Origin: Silene conica | Lineage: Eukaryota; Streptophyta; Magnoliopsida; Caryophyllales; Caryophyllaceae | Assembly (NCBI GenBank): GCA_029255685.2 | Contig: CM055312.2 | Coordinates: 5,232,649-5,296,648 of the forward strand | Length of the DNA stretch: 64,000 bases | Direction of reading: 5' to 3' | In this document: piece by piece, positions 10,418 to 22,061 of the stretch | How the letters are laid out: every line of letters starts with the position of its first letter | Position numbering within the stretch: the first letter of the stretch is position 1 | The notes under the pieces: generated by a model | Seen by the model: only the letters and a program-made list of their open reading frames with translations | Told to the model about the DNA's origin: nothing | Databases searched by the model: none | Made by a program: the position numbers and the translations under genes

Positions 10418-11846
10418 CTAGTGTAACACCCGTGAAAAATCACGGGGTTGTGTACACTTATTTTTAAAGATGACTATAAATTTTTACTTATTATATAACC
10501 AATTCTATTTATTTGAACATGTGTACTTTTTAAAATTAAAAAATAAATAATATAATATCATTATATATATTAAAATATATATGCGGAAATTATAACATTC
10601 ACATTTTAGAACTTCTTGTTAGGTAAGTTAATAAACTAACACATGATAATGTTAATAAGAGTCACAATTGTAAGACAGAATCAAAATGAAACAATTAAGA
10701 CATGGTTAAAAAAGAAATTATAACATACAAATTTAAGTAATTTAAGTTATATAAATTATTAAAAAAATCAAAATTAAGATAATTAAGTTCTATAAACTAC
10801 AGAAAATGAAAATTATAGTCAAGATTGTGGTTATATTAGTTGCATCAAATTATTAGATTTATAAGACGAATAGTTAAGAGAATGAAAGATCAAATAAATT
10901 AAAATAAAAGATAAATTAACTTAAAAAAAGTTCCAATACAAATTAAAATAGAATACTGTATCAAATAAGGAAAATCTAAAACAAATTTATAGTTTATCGA
11001 AAATCTCCTTATAAACAACATTAGATGTTCTATTAGTCACTCCTTTGTCTTCATCTAGAAGGACTTTTAGACCCTTCTTACTTGTAACCCTAGATAAGGC
11101 AACATACAATAGGCCATGGGTGAATACTGGTCTAGGAAGATAAAGTCCAACACGGGATAGAGATTGCCCTTGACTTTTGTTAATATTTCTAAATATTCTC
11201 AATTTCTCAAGCAATACATCAAGCAATACAAAATAATAATCGGTCTGTTAAATATACAATAGGTCTGTTAAATATTTCTAAATATTCTCAAGCAATACAT
11301 CAAGCAATACAAAATAATAATCGGTCTGTTATATATTTCTCAAAATATTTCCTCAAAATTCTGTTAAATATTTCTAAATTTTAATAGTTATTAAAATCTT
11401 TTCACTATTCCTATGACTATTAAAGTACGTGATTGAAGACTATTAAAGTATTAAAGTAATATTATAGCTATTAACGTAATATTGCAACTATTAAAGTACG
11501 TGATTAAAGTATATGACTATTAAAGTATATTTTAGTTAGATCACAATTTAATAGTTTATTTCTAAATATTCCGTGATCAAAGATTCTGTGATTACGTTGA
11601 TTAAAAAAGGAACATTACGTGATTATGTGATGTATATGGAAGATTCCATAAATATTAAATTAATAAATATTACGTGATTATGTAATGTCATCCTAGGAAT
11701 ATTACGGTTGCTGACATGGTTAGTTTTAATTGGTCGAGAAAAATTGAAATTGTGAGAGTGAATGAGAAGGCTTGAAAAATGGTTTTCCGAAACCACATTG
11801 CGCCACGTCAACCATTTTACCTAATTCTTTAATATATATATAATGA
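10418..11846 (-). mobile_element. Helitron remnant with helicase C-terminus
   Basis: The 3' end on the minus strand is a hairpin CCCGTGATTTTTCACGGG (10446-10429), then TGTTACACTAG ending at 10418, next to a T. This is the standard Helitron 3' terminus. The probable 5' end is TCATTATATCAT near 11846-11854, preceded inside by a conserved GTGGCGCAATGTGG block shared with the copies at 12480, 19960 and 26200. A helicase fragment lies inside. The exact 5' base is uncertain. Confidence 0.55.
10987..11226 (-). pseudogene. Helitron RepHel helicase, C-terminal fragment
   Basis: The fragment reads INKSQGQSLSRVGLYLPRPVF followed by HGLLYVALSRVTSKKGLK and VVYKEIF. These are the last Pif1-family helicase motifs (V and VI) at the end of plant Helitron RepHel proteins. 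Only about 80 residues remain, against well over 1000 in an autonomous protein, so it is nonfunctional. It lies about 570 bp from the Helitron 3' hairpin, as expected for a RepHel stop codon. The residues before INKSQ do not look conserved, so the first Met is not a real start. Confidence 0.8.
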
Positions 11847-12365
11847 TATAATGATTCGTTAAAAGTAAATAAAATTAGTATAAAATTAGTTTAAATCTTA
11901 TTTTAATGTAATATATATTGCAGCCATTAAAGATTTCGTGATTACGTGATTGAATTGGCAGGCTAAGATTACGTGATTATGTTAAAATTGGCAGCTATTA
12001 AACATTGAAAGATCACACTAAGATTCCATGATTGAAGATTCCGTGATTACGTTGATTAAAAAGGAAGATTACATATCTTAGTAAAAATTGACTTAAATTG
12101 AAATCATATTTTGTTATCAATCACCGAATATTAATATTTAGTAAAAATTGATTAAAAAAAGAAATATTACGTGACATATTGGCCGAGAAATCTTAATATT
12201 AGGAATCTTAATATTATGTGACATATTGATTAAAAAAAGAAATCTTAATATTACGAATCTTTGCTTAATAAAAAAATCACGCATGAAAAAATCACGCAAG
12301 AAATATTTCCTTATTAACATTTTGATTACGTGACATATTGATTAAAAAAAGAAATCTTAATATCA
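11420..12365. repeat. Degenerate ACGTGATTA-rich repeats
   Basis: Imperfect copies of the type ttacgtgattatgt and ccgtgattacgttgattaaaa recur many times here. They appear to be internal repeats of Helitron-derived DNA. No gene is visible. Confidence 0.45.
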
Positions 12366-12510
12366 CGGTTGTTGACATGGCTAATTTTAATTGGCCGAAA
12401 AAAATTGAAATTGTGAGAGTGAATGAGAGGGCTTGAAATGTGGTTTTCTGAAACCACATTGCGCCACGTAAGCGATTTTACCTAATTCTTTAATATATAT
12501 AATGATAATG
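12365..12510 (-). repeat. Second Helitron 5' terminus
   Basis: About 140 bp are closely similar to 11700-11846: a wttgacatgg lead, then gtgagagtgaatgag, then ccacattgcgccacgt, then aattctttaatatatataatgat. On the minus strand this is a Helitron 5' end starting TCATTATATATA. The matching 3' end is not identified. Confidence 0.45.
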
Positions 12511-12987
12511 ATGATGATAATGAATATAATGATGATAATGATAATGATATGATTGGAGTTAATGGTACAATCCATATTTAGGGAAATAAACCGTTGAGCG
12601 TTGGGTGCTTCATACAAGGTCGCTATACTAATTGAAATAGGAAATATAAAAGGTGCTCGAAAAATTAATGTCAAAATTAGAAAGAACCGATAAAGACGGG
12701 TGATTAAACAAGAAATCACACAATTAAAAAATAAAAGGATTTTTTTTGTAGCTATTGTTGATAAACGTCCGTAACAAAATGGCTAATCGAAGAACAAAAG
12801 AACACAAAAACAATTTCTAACTTTGTTTTAAGTTTTCAACTCTTACATTTCAAAAAGCGTATATAATGTGTAATGACCATTTGCTGTTTTTTTGGAAGAA
12901 ATTCGCTTCTCACAATAAAAAGAGAAAGAAATCTCACAAAGTACAACCACTATTCACAGGTAAATCTTTAACTTTAATTTTCTCTTA

Positions 12988-13349
12988 GATCTTGTTTGGG
13001 AAACGATATAAGCAGATTCATAATAGCAGATAACGTTAGCATACTACGGTTAGTAGATTTTAATAACAGGTTTGAGTCGTTTGACTACTAAATTAAATTA
13101 GCAGATTAAAAAAAGGTGTTTGGTAAATAGCAGATTACATGATAATCAGAACGGTTTCATGTATAAATTGAATATGTTAATACAATATACTGTTATTAGC
13201 AGCATATTCAAAAATAATAGATTTTGACCAATATGCTATCAGAATATGTTGTTTACCAAACACATGAAAATAGTAGATTGATTGGTAAACCTATTAATTA
13301 CGCCGGAATCTACTAATTTCTTTCAATATGTTATTTACCAAACAACGCC
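12988..13349. mobile_element. Tourist-like MITE (PIF/Harbinger), 362 bp
   Basis: The ends are GATCTTGTTTGGGAAAC and ATTTACCAAACAACGCC, inverted repeats of the Tourist type. They are flanked by a TTA duplication (12985-12987 and 13350-13352). It splits a repeated unit (tttctc|ttaatatataag) that occurs uninterrupted at about 13504, which confirms the insertion. Related to the copy at 51030-51787. Confidence 0.75.
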
Positions 13350-13564
13350 TTAATATATAAGAGAACATGTGAAAACTAAACGACCAAATGAGCAACAATC
13401 TTATCTAGAATACTATCAACTGGATTTACTTACTCCCTCCATTTTTATCCAAATGATATATTTCTATTTTGTACACTATTCAGACGTAAACCTTCAATTT
13501 TAATTTTCTCTTAATATATAAGAGAACATGTAAAAGCTAAACGACTAGATCAGATGAGCAACAA
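13350..13564. repeat. Diverged tandem repeat units broken by a MITE and a Helitron
   Basis: The block ttaatatataagagaacatg...gagcaacaatc and the block ctccctccatttttatccaaatgat recur at 13350-13440, 13433-13564 and 17162-17290. The copies form a local tandem repeat of about 165 bp into which the Tourist MITE (12988) and a Helitron (13565-17161) inserted. Confidence 0.6.
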
Positions 13565-13888
13565 TCATATATTTCTTTAATGCAGTTGTCAATCCTGTTG
13601 ACATGGCAACTCACATTTTCATTTAAGGCCGACGTGTCATTATTAGAGCACTGAGAGATAATCTTCTAATCTTCTAATTTAATTTAATAATTTAATTTAA
13701 TTTATAATTAATAACTAATGTAATACGAACATTATAAAATATTTCATTTCCACTTCCATATTCCATCCAAAGAATAATATTACGTTTTGATTAGTAACCA
13801 TATTAATTTTTGGAATTAGATCAGATTTGATTATACTAAAATTATGAAGATTCTTTCCAAAATTAATGCTAAAATTATGGAGATTATA

Positions 13889-15677
13889 TCCTATCTATAA
13901 AAGCAACAACCACAGAGCTTAGGTGTCGCTCTGTGGTTAAAAGTCAATTTTTCAAATAATATATTTAGTAGGACCCACTTCACTACCCATGATCTTTAGA
14001 ATGAATTAATTAGCTTGATGTATATACATTTGTTAATTAATTGTTTTGATAGATAAATAAATGTCATTGAAATATTGCAATATAAAAGGTACAACAGTTA
14101 GTCTTGCTTGTGACGGGTCGGATGGATAGACGGATAATGACACTCACAAAACGGAGAATTTGTGAAGGTACAATACCCATTTTTATGTGATATACCCATT
14201 ATTTAAGAATGACAATCTTTTATATATACATAAAAAAACAACTAATATAGTAAAGTAATCTTATTCATGTGGGTGACACATTAACTAATTTGGATTACAT
14301 ATTTCATTAATAAACTTTTTTTTATTAACAAAAAATAAGAAATTGCATAACGAAGAATCCAATTCAAAAACTTAAAACTACCGTCAACCAAATAGTTAAT
14401 GACATTTCCAAGTTTTAGGTAAAAGATTGGATCAAAATTGAAAATAAGAAAATTTAAATTCTTCTAAAAACAAATCGCAACAACTCATAAAAGGAAAAAA
14501 ATACAAAGTTCCGAGTACAATTATATATTTTTGCATGCCCTTGAATTTTCACAAAGAACTTTCTAGAGTAAGAAAAAATTGAATGAGGTATATCTGAAAA
14601 TAAATATATATTCACAAAAAAATATAAAATCGGGAGAATATAAAAAACGGAAAAGAAAAAACAAATATTCAATCTGGACAAAGTATTAGGGGGTAAATAT
14701 AATCTTTTGAACAACGGGTAATACCTTCAATATTAACGAACTAGCTATAATATGAGAATTTTTTAATAACTACTTAAGTTAAAGTAGACTAATTGATTGA
14801 TGTATATGGATGAACTCAAGATGATGATAAAGAGTAAAAAGAAAAGACAGTGCCGATTATCATCACTTGATAATCTATGATGATTTTATTAAATGATGTT
14901 GATAGGGGGGGGGGGGGGGGGGGGGCGGCGTAGGAAAGAGAGTTAGATTGAGACGGTGTGGGTTTGTCAAATGGTAATTGTGTGTTTTTATTTTGGGGTT
15001 ATTAATAAGGTGGATTACAAGGATGACATGTTTAGGTTATGGAGCAAGGTGTGTCTAAAAATTATGATTCATAAATTAAATTATATCACGCGTTTGTATA
15101 TCAAATTTAGCATTATTTTGGTATGATTATACCACGAGTTTGCGTATTTTACAACTTGACTAAATCGTTTCAATTATACACAGGCCACAATTTTCATTTT
15201 GTATTATTTTCACCGATCACTATATGTTATTTTTTTTAATCTGAATAACTATTTTCAAATGGGGTGTATAATTACGGATTTATGTGTTTCATTCGAGTAA
15301 AAAAGATAGCATAAAAATCCAAATTTAGCTAATAGAAATATTCAACCAAGTGACATTAATAAATCATTTACGCTAACTGCAAATGAAACTTTGTATTTGT
15401 TGTTGCAAACAAAATACTCGACGATACAAACAAAACATTTTGTATTGCAAATGAAATTCAAATGTATAATAACAAAAATTTAAAGTAGTATTACAATCAA
15501 TTTTGTTTATAATAAGACCAAGAAAAACTACATTTATTTTTATTTTTATTTTTATTTTTAGTGCAAAAATACTACTTTTATTTTTAATATAACAAATTCT
15601 TTTAAATATTTATATACTTTTTATAATAACAAGATTTAAAAAATATACCCGTGCAATTTGCACGAGTTTAAGACTAG
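13889..15677 (+). mobile_element. Nested nonautonomous Helitron, about 1.8 kb
   Basis: The 3' end is hairpin CCCGTGCAATTTGCACGAG (15648-15666), then TTTAAGACTAG ending at 15677, followed by T. This terminus is clear. The 5' end is proposed at TCCTATCTATAAAAGC (13889), typical in form, but that boundary is an inference. No coding potential is seen. Confidence 0.5.
14905..14925 (+). repeat. Poly-G tract, 21 bases
   Basis: Twenty-one consecutive G inside the Helitron. This is unusual in such AT-rich DNA. The length may be unreliable in an assembly. Confidence 0.9.
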
Positions 15678-16189
15678 TATGGCAAATAGAGTTATACCAC
15701 CAAAGTTATTCTGAGAAATATCTTAGATATAAAAAAACATACAAATTATTCTCTGAATATAACAATGGCAGATTTCAATTTTTTTATGAAATATTGTTCG
15801 AATTTCCATATTCGTAAAATAATTGACCAAAATGTTAAAAGAGTTTATGAGAAATAATTATAGTAATAGGTGGTTGTACAAGAACCAGTATTTTTTTTGA
15901 AATAGATCGTTGGATTCGTTACTTATTGAAATGGTTGTACAACAGCCGACCAATTTTTTCATTAATTTTTCAGCTTACTGAAATAGTTTATGTATTTCCT
16001 TATATATGTTTATGCATATAAATCTTTAAGTAAATTAAAACAAAATTATGTTTTTAATAAACTTTCGAACTTTTGATTGATTTGTCTTCTAACAGACAGA
16101 TAATTAAACATTTACAAATTATGAAATAATAAATAAAATTTCACGTAGTATATAGAACTATAGAAGCGTAGGAGTTGAATGTATAGTTT

Positions 16190-16945
16190 AAGGGACGTAT
16201 TTTTCACATACGAATTTTATTTTTTTACATACCTCTTTTACAATTTTACCTTTATCATTTGTTTTCATTACTTACCCAAATGGTTTTTTCCTCTCATGTC
16301 TCTCCACCAACTAACACTACTTACGTTCAACTCCCCTTATTCCAATCAGTTTAATTAAATTCAACCATTCAGAATTTATCATTGTCTGTAGTGATTAATG
16401 ACTATAAGTATTACATGTTGATACATGGTTATAATTTTGATAAAACAAATTAATGTCGAGGACTTATGTACAATTTTTAAATATTTTTGGCAAAGCATCA
16501 GAGAACTATGAATGTTAGAGCATTTGTGTAGTGGTTTAATAAATTGTTTAATCACACCCATTTCTTCACCCATGCATCATGCATCGCCTCCTAACCACTA
16601 TACACTACCCAAAACCACCATCTACCACTAAACCACCATGCTTTTCACCAACATATAAACCCTAATTGATAAAATAAGTAAATATTATAATTTCACTTAT
16701 TGATAATTGATAAACCCAATAATTTCAATAATACATATTAATAATTGTGAAATGAAAAATTTACTCGACTAATTAGAAAATTATAATCAATTATTCATGT
16801 GTTTTAGAATAATTAGATTCAATTTTAGGGAAAAATATATGCATAAGAGTTTATTTGTCTAGGTTTGGAAAAAGGGTATGCCGTGAAAAATTTATGAAAA
16901 AGTGTATGTAAAAGAGTAAAATCTGTATATGAAAAAAGTTTTCCG
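16190..16945. mobile_element. TIR element, Mutator-like MITE (copy A)
   Basis: The left side, ttttcacatacgaattttat followed by acatacctcttttac, is inverted on the right as gtaaaagagtaaaatctgtatatgaaaaaag. The same termini and a similar interior (catgcatcatgcat) occur at 53860-54595. The edges are approximate and no target duplication was resolved. No gene is seen inside. Confidence 0.4.
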
Positions 16946-17195
16946 TTACAAACCAAACTAAACTTTTAATATAGAGTTAAATACTTTCGTCTTAATGGTT
17001 AACGACTTAATATTCATTGATTAAGTCGGAATTTTAATAATGAGCACGATTTAATATAGTCATATATCATTAAAAATTTCAAATTCATTATATTTTTATG
17101 ATTAACTATATTGATTTAAAATTTTAAATTAGGCCCGTGAATTTCACGAGTTAAAAACTAGTCTTATCTAGAATACTATCATCTGCATTTAAATA

Positions 17196-17449
17196 CTTCC
17201 TCCATTTTTATCCAAATGATATATTTCTATTTGTACACTATTTACAGGTACACCTTCAATTTCAATTTTCTCTTAATATATAAGAGAAAATATATTCATG
17301 CGGGCTCTTGTTTGATTCGTCTTTACGATAACATTGGAAATATATAACTTTTATAATGTTTGCAAATACTAGTTAAAGATATTCAACACGTAAAACGTGC
17401 GTGAACAAACGTGATAAAGTAAACATATCATTTGAAAAAATGGAGCGAG
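17196..17449. mobile_element. Stowaway MITE, 254 bp
   Basis: The left end is CTTCCTCCATTTTTATCC and the right end GAAAAAATGGAGCGAG, inverted repeats of the Stowaway CTCCCTCC type. Both are flanked by TA (17194-17195 and 17450-17451). Confidence 0.7.
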
Positions 17450-17486
17450 TATAATTTAAGGGAGACATACTATTTAGGGTTATTTC

Positions 17487-17827
17487 ATAGGAATAATCCA
17501 ACTTATACTCTATCTTCTCATATTAATCGCTACTAACGATTAACTGAGAAACTCCAACCTATAACCTCAATTATCTTTCATCGAACTTTGTCTATTTTTA
17601 AACTCTTACTATCGGTAAGCAAGCACGTCACCTTGACTTACTTTTTGTTTTTCCTTCTTCACGTACAAAAAGTAAGTGAAGGTGACGTGCTAGCCTGCCG
17701 ATAACAAGAGTTTAAAAATAGACAAAGTTCAATAAAAGATAATTAAGACTATAGGTTGAATTTTTCTTAATTAATCGTTAGTATGGATTAATATGAGAAG
17801 ATGAGACATAAGTTGGATTATTCCTAT
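17487..17827. mobile_element. Foldback element with arms of about 160 bp
   Basis: The sequence from ataggaataatccaactta (17487) to cacgtcaccttgacttac is repeated inverted from aagtaagtgaaggtgacgtg to ggattattcctat (17827). Only about 25 bp of loop separates the arms. The arms match at most positions. No frame is present. The class (foldback MITE) is inferred from structure only. Confidence 0.75.
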
Positions 17828-17942
17828 AGAGTAAACACCAAGCCCATTTCTTTCGCTGCCCTCTTCCCTTGTCGATTTAGAAGTCTCAATTGGCTGGGAA
17901 ATTTATAAAATATGACTAGATTAAGTCTTCTTTATCTTATGA

Positions 17943-17974
17943 CTAGTTTTACGCTCGTGCAAAAAATGCACGGG
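17943..17974 (-). repeat. Helitron 3' terminus
   Basis: On the minus strand, hairpin CCCGTGCATTTTTTGCACGAG is followed by CGTAAAACTAG ending at 17943. The element's 5' end is not identified. Confidence 0.6.
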
Positions 17975-18511
17975 TTTAAACTGAAAAAATAAAAATGAAA
18001 AGGTGAATATATTTAATAAAAAATATCATTTTAGTATTGCAAGTATATCGATCGAAAAAATAAAAAGAATTTATACGTTTAACTTAGATGTAAGTAAAAA
18101 CAACGCATTTGCTTGATATTATAAAATTATACAAATTTTTTATGTAGGACAAGGCTATCGGTTTAAATTTAGGAGGAATCAAATATACAATGTAAACGAC
18201 TTTTCTTTTTACATATGTTGACCGTCTTATAGTATGGGACTGTCTCACACAAGAATTCCTAGTTACTTTTATTTGTCAAGATATTTAAGAGGTTAATTTT
18301 TCCGGAATTATAATTTTTTGTTGTTATTATAAAATTTGTTGTCCTTTAATATATGAATTTCTATACAGATTTCCGGTTTCTTTTTGTATTTTGTTTTTAT
18401 TGCAGTTGATTGTGATTAATTTTATAAGTTTTTTAACATATGAATATATGAATGTACTTATATGGAAAGTAATAAGAAATAAGAAGAAAGGGTAGTTAAT
18501 TACTTTAATGA

Positions 18512-20005
18512 CTAGTGTAACACCCGTGAAAATCACGGGGTTGTCAATTTCAACTTTGTAAATTATATGATCAATTACCGTCGTTAGATAATCTAATAAC
18601 AAATTTTCAAAGTAAATAAAAAAATATATAAATAATCATATATTAAACTATATTTAGAAAATTTATTGAAAATTAAATATAGCAAAAAGTTATAAAAATG
18701 GTACATATAATATTATGCGTTATTAAAAGAGTATGTTTTATAAAAATATTGTCAATTAAGTGTGAAGTAGTCATAGAACTTTGAGTTTTTTTAATAGAAG
18801 TAAAAAGTCGGTAATACAACAAAGTAATACGTGATTTATTTTTAAAAAATCATGAAATATTAGACGTTTGACTTATCACTTGAGAAAGCGTAATCTATAC
18901 ATCAAAAATGAAAAATTATTAATTTTTAGCAAAATACGTTCATAGTGCAAAGATCATCATATATTTCGAAAGCAAATATGATCACCATATATATTAAAGA
19001 TCAATCACACAATTATATCCATAATTGTGCACAATCAAGTGATCTCAAGAATCAAGTTAAATATGGCACAAAATTGTTAATCGTTCATAGTGTATATTAT
19101 GAGTTTCTGACATTATTTCCTATCTTCATTTATCCTTGATTTATGTAGTTTCACACTCCTAATTGATTGTATCTTCTTTAGTTCACACCTATGTAATTTT
19201 CATGTAATCTCTATTGATCAGTAGTGAAAACATTATACATATCTCTCATAAACTTTACATGATAGACGTAAAATTTACTTTGTTAATAATCAACCCCAAC
19301 AACAATAAATAAAAAGGATATTCTAAGTAACAAAAAGGCGGTGCCGATCAAGTTTTATAGAGCCTGAACAAAAAGAGATACTAAATACAGAATAATTTAG
19401 CAGATTGAGGTCCGTAACTAATTTGTAATACAGTATAATTTTGGTCACTCGAGACGTTTTTGTAATTATAAGATCAGTAAGTTTTGCTTGCGACGGGTCA
19501 CCATTTGTGACGGATATTTTGTGAGATACAATGGATACAAAATGAGTTAGTGGAGAAAGAGGACCACATGAATAGTGCTGAAGAGAGAGAAGAAGTGTGT
19601 ATTTTATGAGAGGAAACGGTATCCGTCACAAGTTTGCGACGGATAGTATCGTTGCAAATAAGAATCTGTGTTATAAGATTAGGGTGGGTGGTTCTCAATG
19701 TTGCTTGAGATTTTCTAGAACATTGAGAAAGTAAAACATTTTTTTATTAGGTTTTGAGAATTGATAACCATATTAATTAACACGATTATATTAATTACAC
19801 ACGGTTAATTAGGTGGTTCTCAATTAATTTCGGTTTTTTATTTGTTTTAGTTTGCTGATGTGGAAAGATGGACAATTTGGTTAAACATGATTGATTTAAA
19901 ACAACTAAAATTGTGAGATTGAATGAGAGACTTGCATTACTATAATTTTGCATCCACATTGTGCCACATAGGCAATTTTCCATTCTTCTTTTATATATAT
20001 AATGA
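18512..20005 (-). mobile_element. Nonautonomous Helitron, about 1.5 kb
   Basis: The 3' end on the minus strand is hairpin CCCGTGATTTTCACGGG (18539-18523), then TGTTACACTAG ending at 18512. It is nearly identical to the terminus at 10418. The 5' end is TCATTATATATATAAAAGAAG at about 20005, behind the conserved GTGGCACAATGTGG block. It contains a MITE at 19478. No coding capacity is seen. Confidence 0.55.
19478..19671. mobile_element. MITE of the CTTGCTTGTGACGGGTCACC family, copy 1
   Basis: About 190 bp with GTGACGG-rich inverted ends (tgcttgcgacgggtcacc, ggtatccgtcacaagtttgcg) and the shared core gtggagaaagaggaccacatgaatagtg. Highly similar to 20405-20593 (inverted) and 28838-29029. Confidence 0.65.
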
Positions 20006-20404
20006 AATGATTCATGGTTCCAAATATACAATTAATGAAGTACCAAACATCATTGTAACTTTGGGGTGATCTCATTCCTTTCCCCTATTTCGTTTTCTTT
20101 AATCCATTTTCTTAATATTTTAATCTAGTATTAAGGCATAAGTATTCCTCGATAATAGATGATAGGTTCGATTCCCTCACTTAAGGAGTTGTTTGGTTGC
20201 ATGGAAAAACTCGTATTGCCTAGAAGATCGTAAGATATATAATTTTAAAATTCGTGTGAGTTAAAAAAATATTGTTTAATTATCATGTAAAAAGTGCAAT
20301 TTATATAGACATTTTTCACGTACCGTGAAATCTGAAATGGGTACTCCATAAATGGCAACACAAAACGTTTTATTATACGGAAGTATTGAGTAGTAATTAA
20401 TACA

Positions 20405-20593
20405 CAAATTCTTATTTGCAACGGCACTATCCGTCGCAAACTTGTGATGGATACCGTTTTCTCTCACAAAATACCCACTTTTTCTCTCTCCAACACTATT
20501 CATGTGGTCCCCTTTCTCCACTAACTCATTTTGTATCCATTTTATCTCACAAAATATCCGTCACAAATGGTGACCCGTCGCAAGCAAGACTTA
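20405..20593. mobile_element. MITE of the CTTGCTTGTGACGGGTCACC family, copy 2 (inverted)
   Basis: Reverse-orientation copy with core cactattcatgtggtcccc, ending ggtgacccgtcgcaagcaagactta. The Tourist element at 20594 inserted at its very end and uses the final TTA as target. Confidence 0.65.
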
Positions 20594-21024
20594 GGCTCCG
20601 TTTGGCAGCGCATTTCAGGTACCTGATTTGCCTGAAATAGTTTTTTTGCCAAAAGAATCAGGTAGCTTATTTTTTCGGAAGTGTTTGGCAAGTAGCTTAT
20701 TTGGTCAAATAAGCTACCTGAAATGAAATGCTACATAAGGTAGCATTTTAGATTTCAGGTACCTGATTCGAGGTTATATTACATTTTTACCCTTCAATCT
20801 ATAATATAGTAAATAATTATTATATCTGTTTTTGTCATTTTACTAAAATAAGCTAGCTTTTCAGTTAGTTTGCCAAACCGTTTTTTATATAATCAGTCAG
20901 CTTATCAGCTCATAATTTTCAGCTACCTTATCAGCTACCTTTTCAGGTTTCAGTTACCTTTTCAGTTTTCAGGTACTTTTTCAGGTTTCAGATAGCTTTT
21001 CAGCTCGTTTTGCCAAACAGAGCC
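20594..21024. mobile_element. Tourist-like MITE, 431 bp
   Basis: Perfect 14-bp inverted ends, GGCTCCGTTTGGCA and TGCCAAACAGAGCC, flanked by TTA (20591-20593, 21025-21027). The interior is rich in short caggtacctga/tcagctacc motifs. Same family as 26357-27104. Confidence 0.85.
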
Positions 21025-21027
21025 TTA

Positions 21028-22061
21028 CTATAATTAATAAATTCCTAAATGGGTACTCCGTATAACTGATTGCAGTCATTGTTCTTCCAAAAACCTCTGC
21101 GTTTCATTTTGGTCCCAATTAAAGATTTTCCACCTTCATTCACATAATCTTTAAATTAATTTAACTTCTTTTTCAAGATCCTTTAATTTTATTTGCCCTT
21201 CAATTTTAACTGCTAATACAATTAATTAAATATATTTCCTTATTAAGCATGTTGCTCATGTACCCATTGTTGAGGTAGGTACGTAATTTGTGTCAGCTTG
21301 AAGTCTCTATTTATAATTCGGAGATAGTTCTTATCAAGTGGAACTCTGTAGCAGGTAAAACTCTGTATTTAGGTAATATTTACCATTCAGCCGTGTAATT
21401 AGCTTATGGAATTTACGATTCAGCCGTGTAATTAGATTATGGAATAGCGTATTATATAATATGTATTGATATTTTAATATTAATATTTAATATGGAATTA
21501 TTGATCGTATGAATTTTTATGATTTCCCGAATTTCTTATCGTGTGCCTATTGTGTTGACCGAGTATACGTATAAGAGGAAAATATTCACAATTATTGATC
21601 GTATGAATTTTATGATTTAAGTTGACCGACAATCTTGCCTTATGCAATTAATTTCGACTAATTCCTAAAATATTATATGATTTGGTTTCTTTTTATATGA
21701 TTTGGTTTTTTATTTATGAAATTATGGAAAAATTTAGATAATTTAGTTATGGAATCTTTCTTAATTATCGATTCTCGAGATTACGGCATGTATCTGTGAT
21801 TGTACCTAAATAAGAATTCCATAGCTAACAATGCAAATTACGAATGGTTCAGAAAGTTGTTGTGTTTTGGCAAGATTTAAGTTGACCGAGAATATGTATA
21901 AGAGGAAAATATTCTCAATTAAATATTTACGTCTATGAAATATTATTAATTATTAATACGTCTATGATATTAGCCTTATGCAATTATTTTTTATGATCTA
22001 ACTTGACCGAGAATTTGGCCTTATTCAATTAATTTCGACTACTTCCTAAAATATTATATGA
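21028..22061. other. AT-rich DNA, no gene seen
   Basis: Partly repetitive: pieces such as aatttcgactactt/attcctaaaatattatatga and attgatcgtatgaattt occur twice. No coding or structured element could be supported. Confidence 0.4.

Larger units (their letters stand above)
13565..17161 (+). mobile_element. Helitron, about 3.6 kb, with inferred empty site
   Basis: Starts TCATATATTTC after gagcaacaa. Ends with hairpin CCCGTGAATTTCACGAG and AAAAACTAG before tcttatctag. The neighbouring tandem unit at about 13389-13410 reads gagcaacaatcttatctag without interruption, which is exactly the sequence with the element removed from an A|T site. No Rep/helicase frame is visible, so it is nonautonomous. It contains a nested Helitron, a poly-G tract and a TIR element. 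Confidence 0.7.

Noticed and set aside
12387..12719. 110-aa minus frame
   Set aside because: Overlaps a Helitron 5' end and an ATG/ATT microsatellite that gives a run of Ile; chance frame.
20140..20180. tRNA-like box B (ggttcgattccc)
   Set aside because: No convincing box A at proper distance and no cloverleaf; kept out of the feature list.
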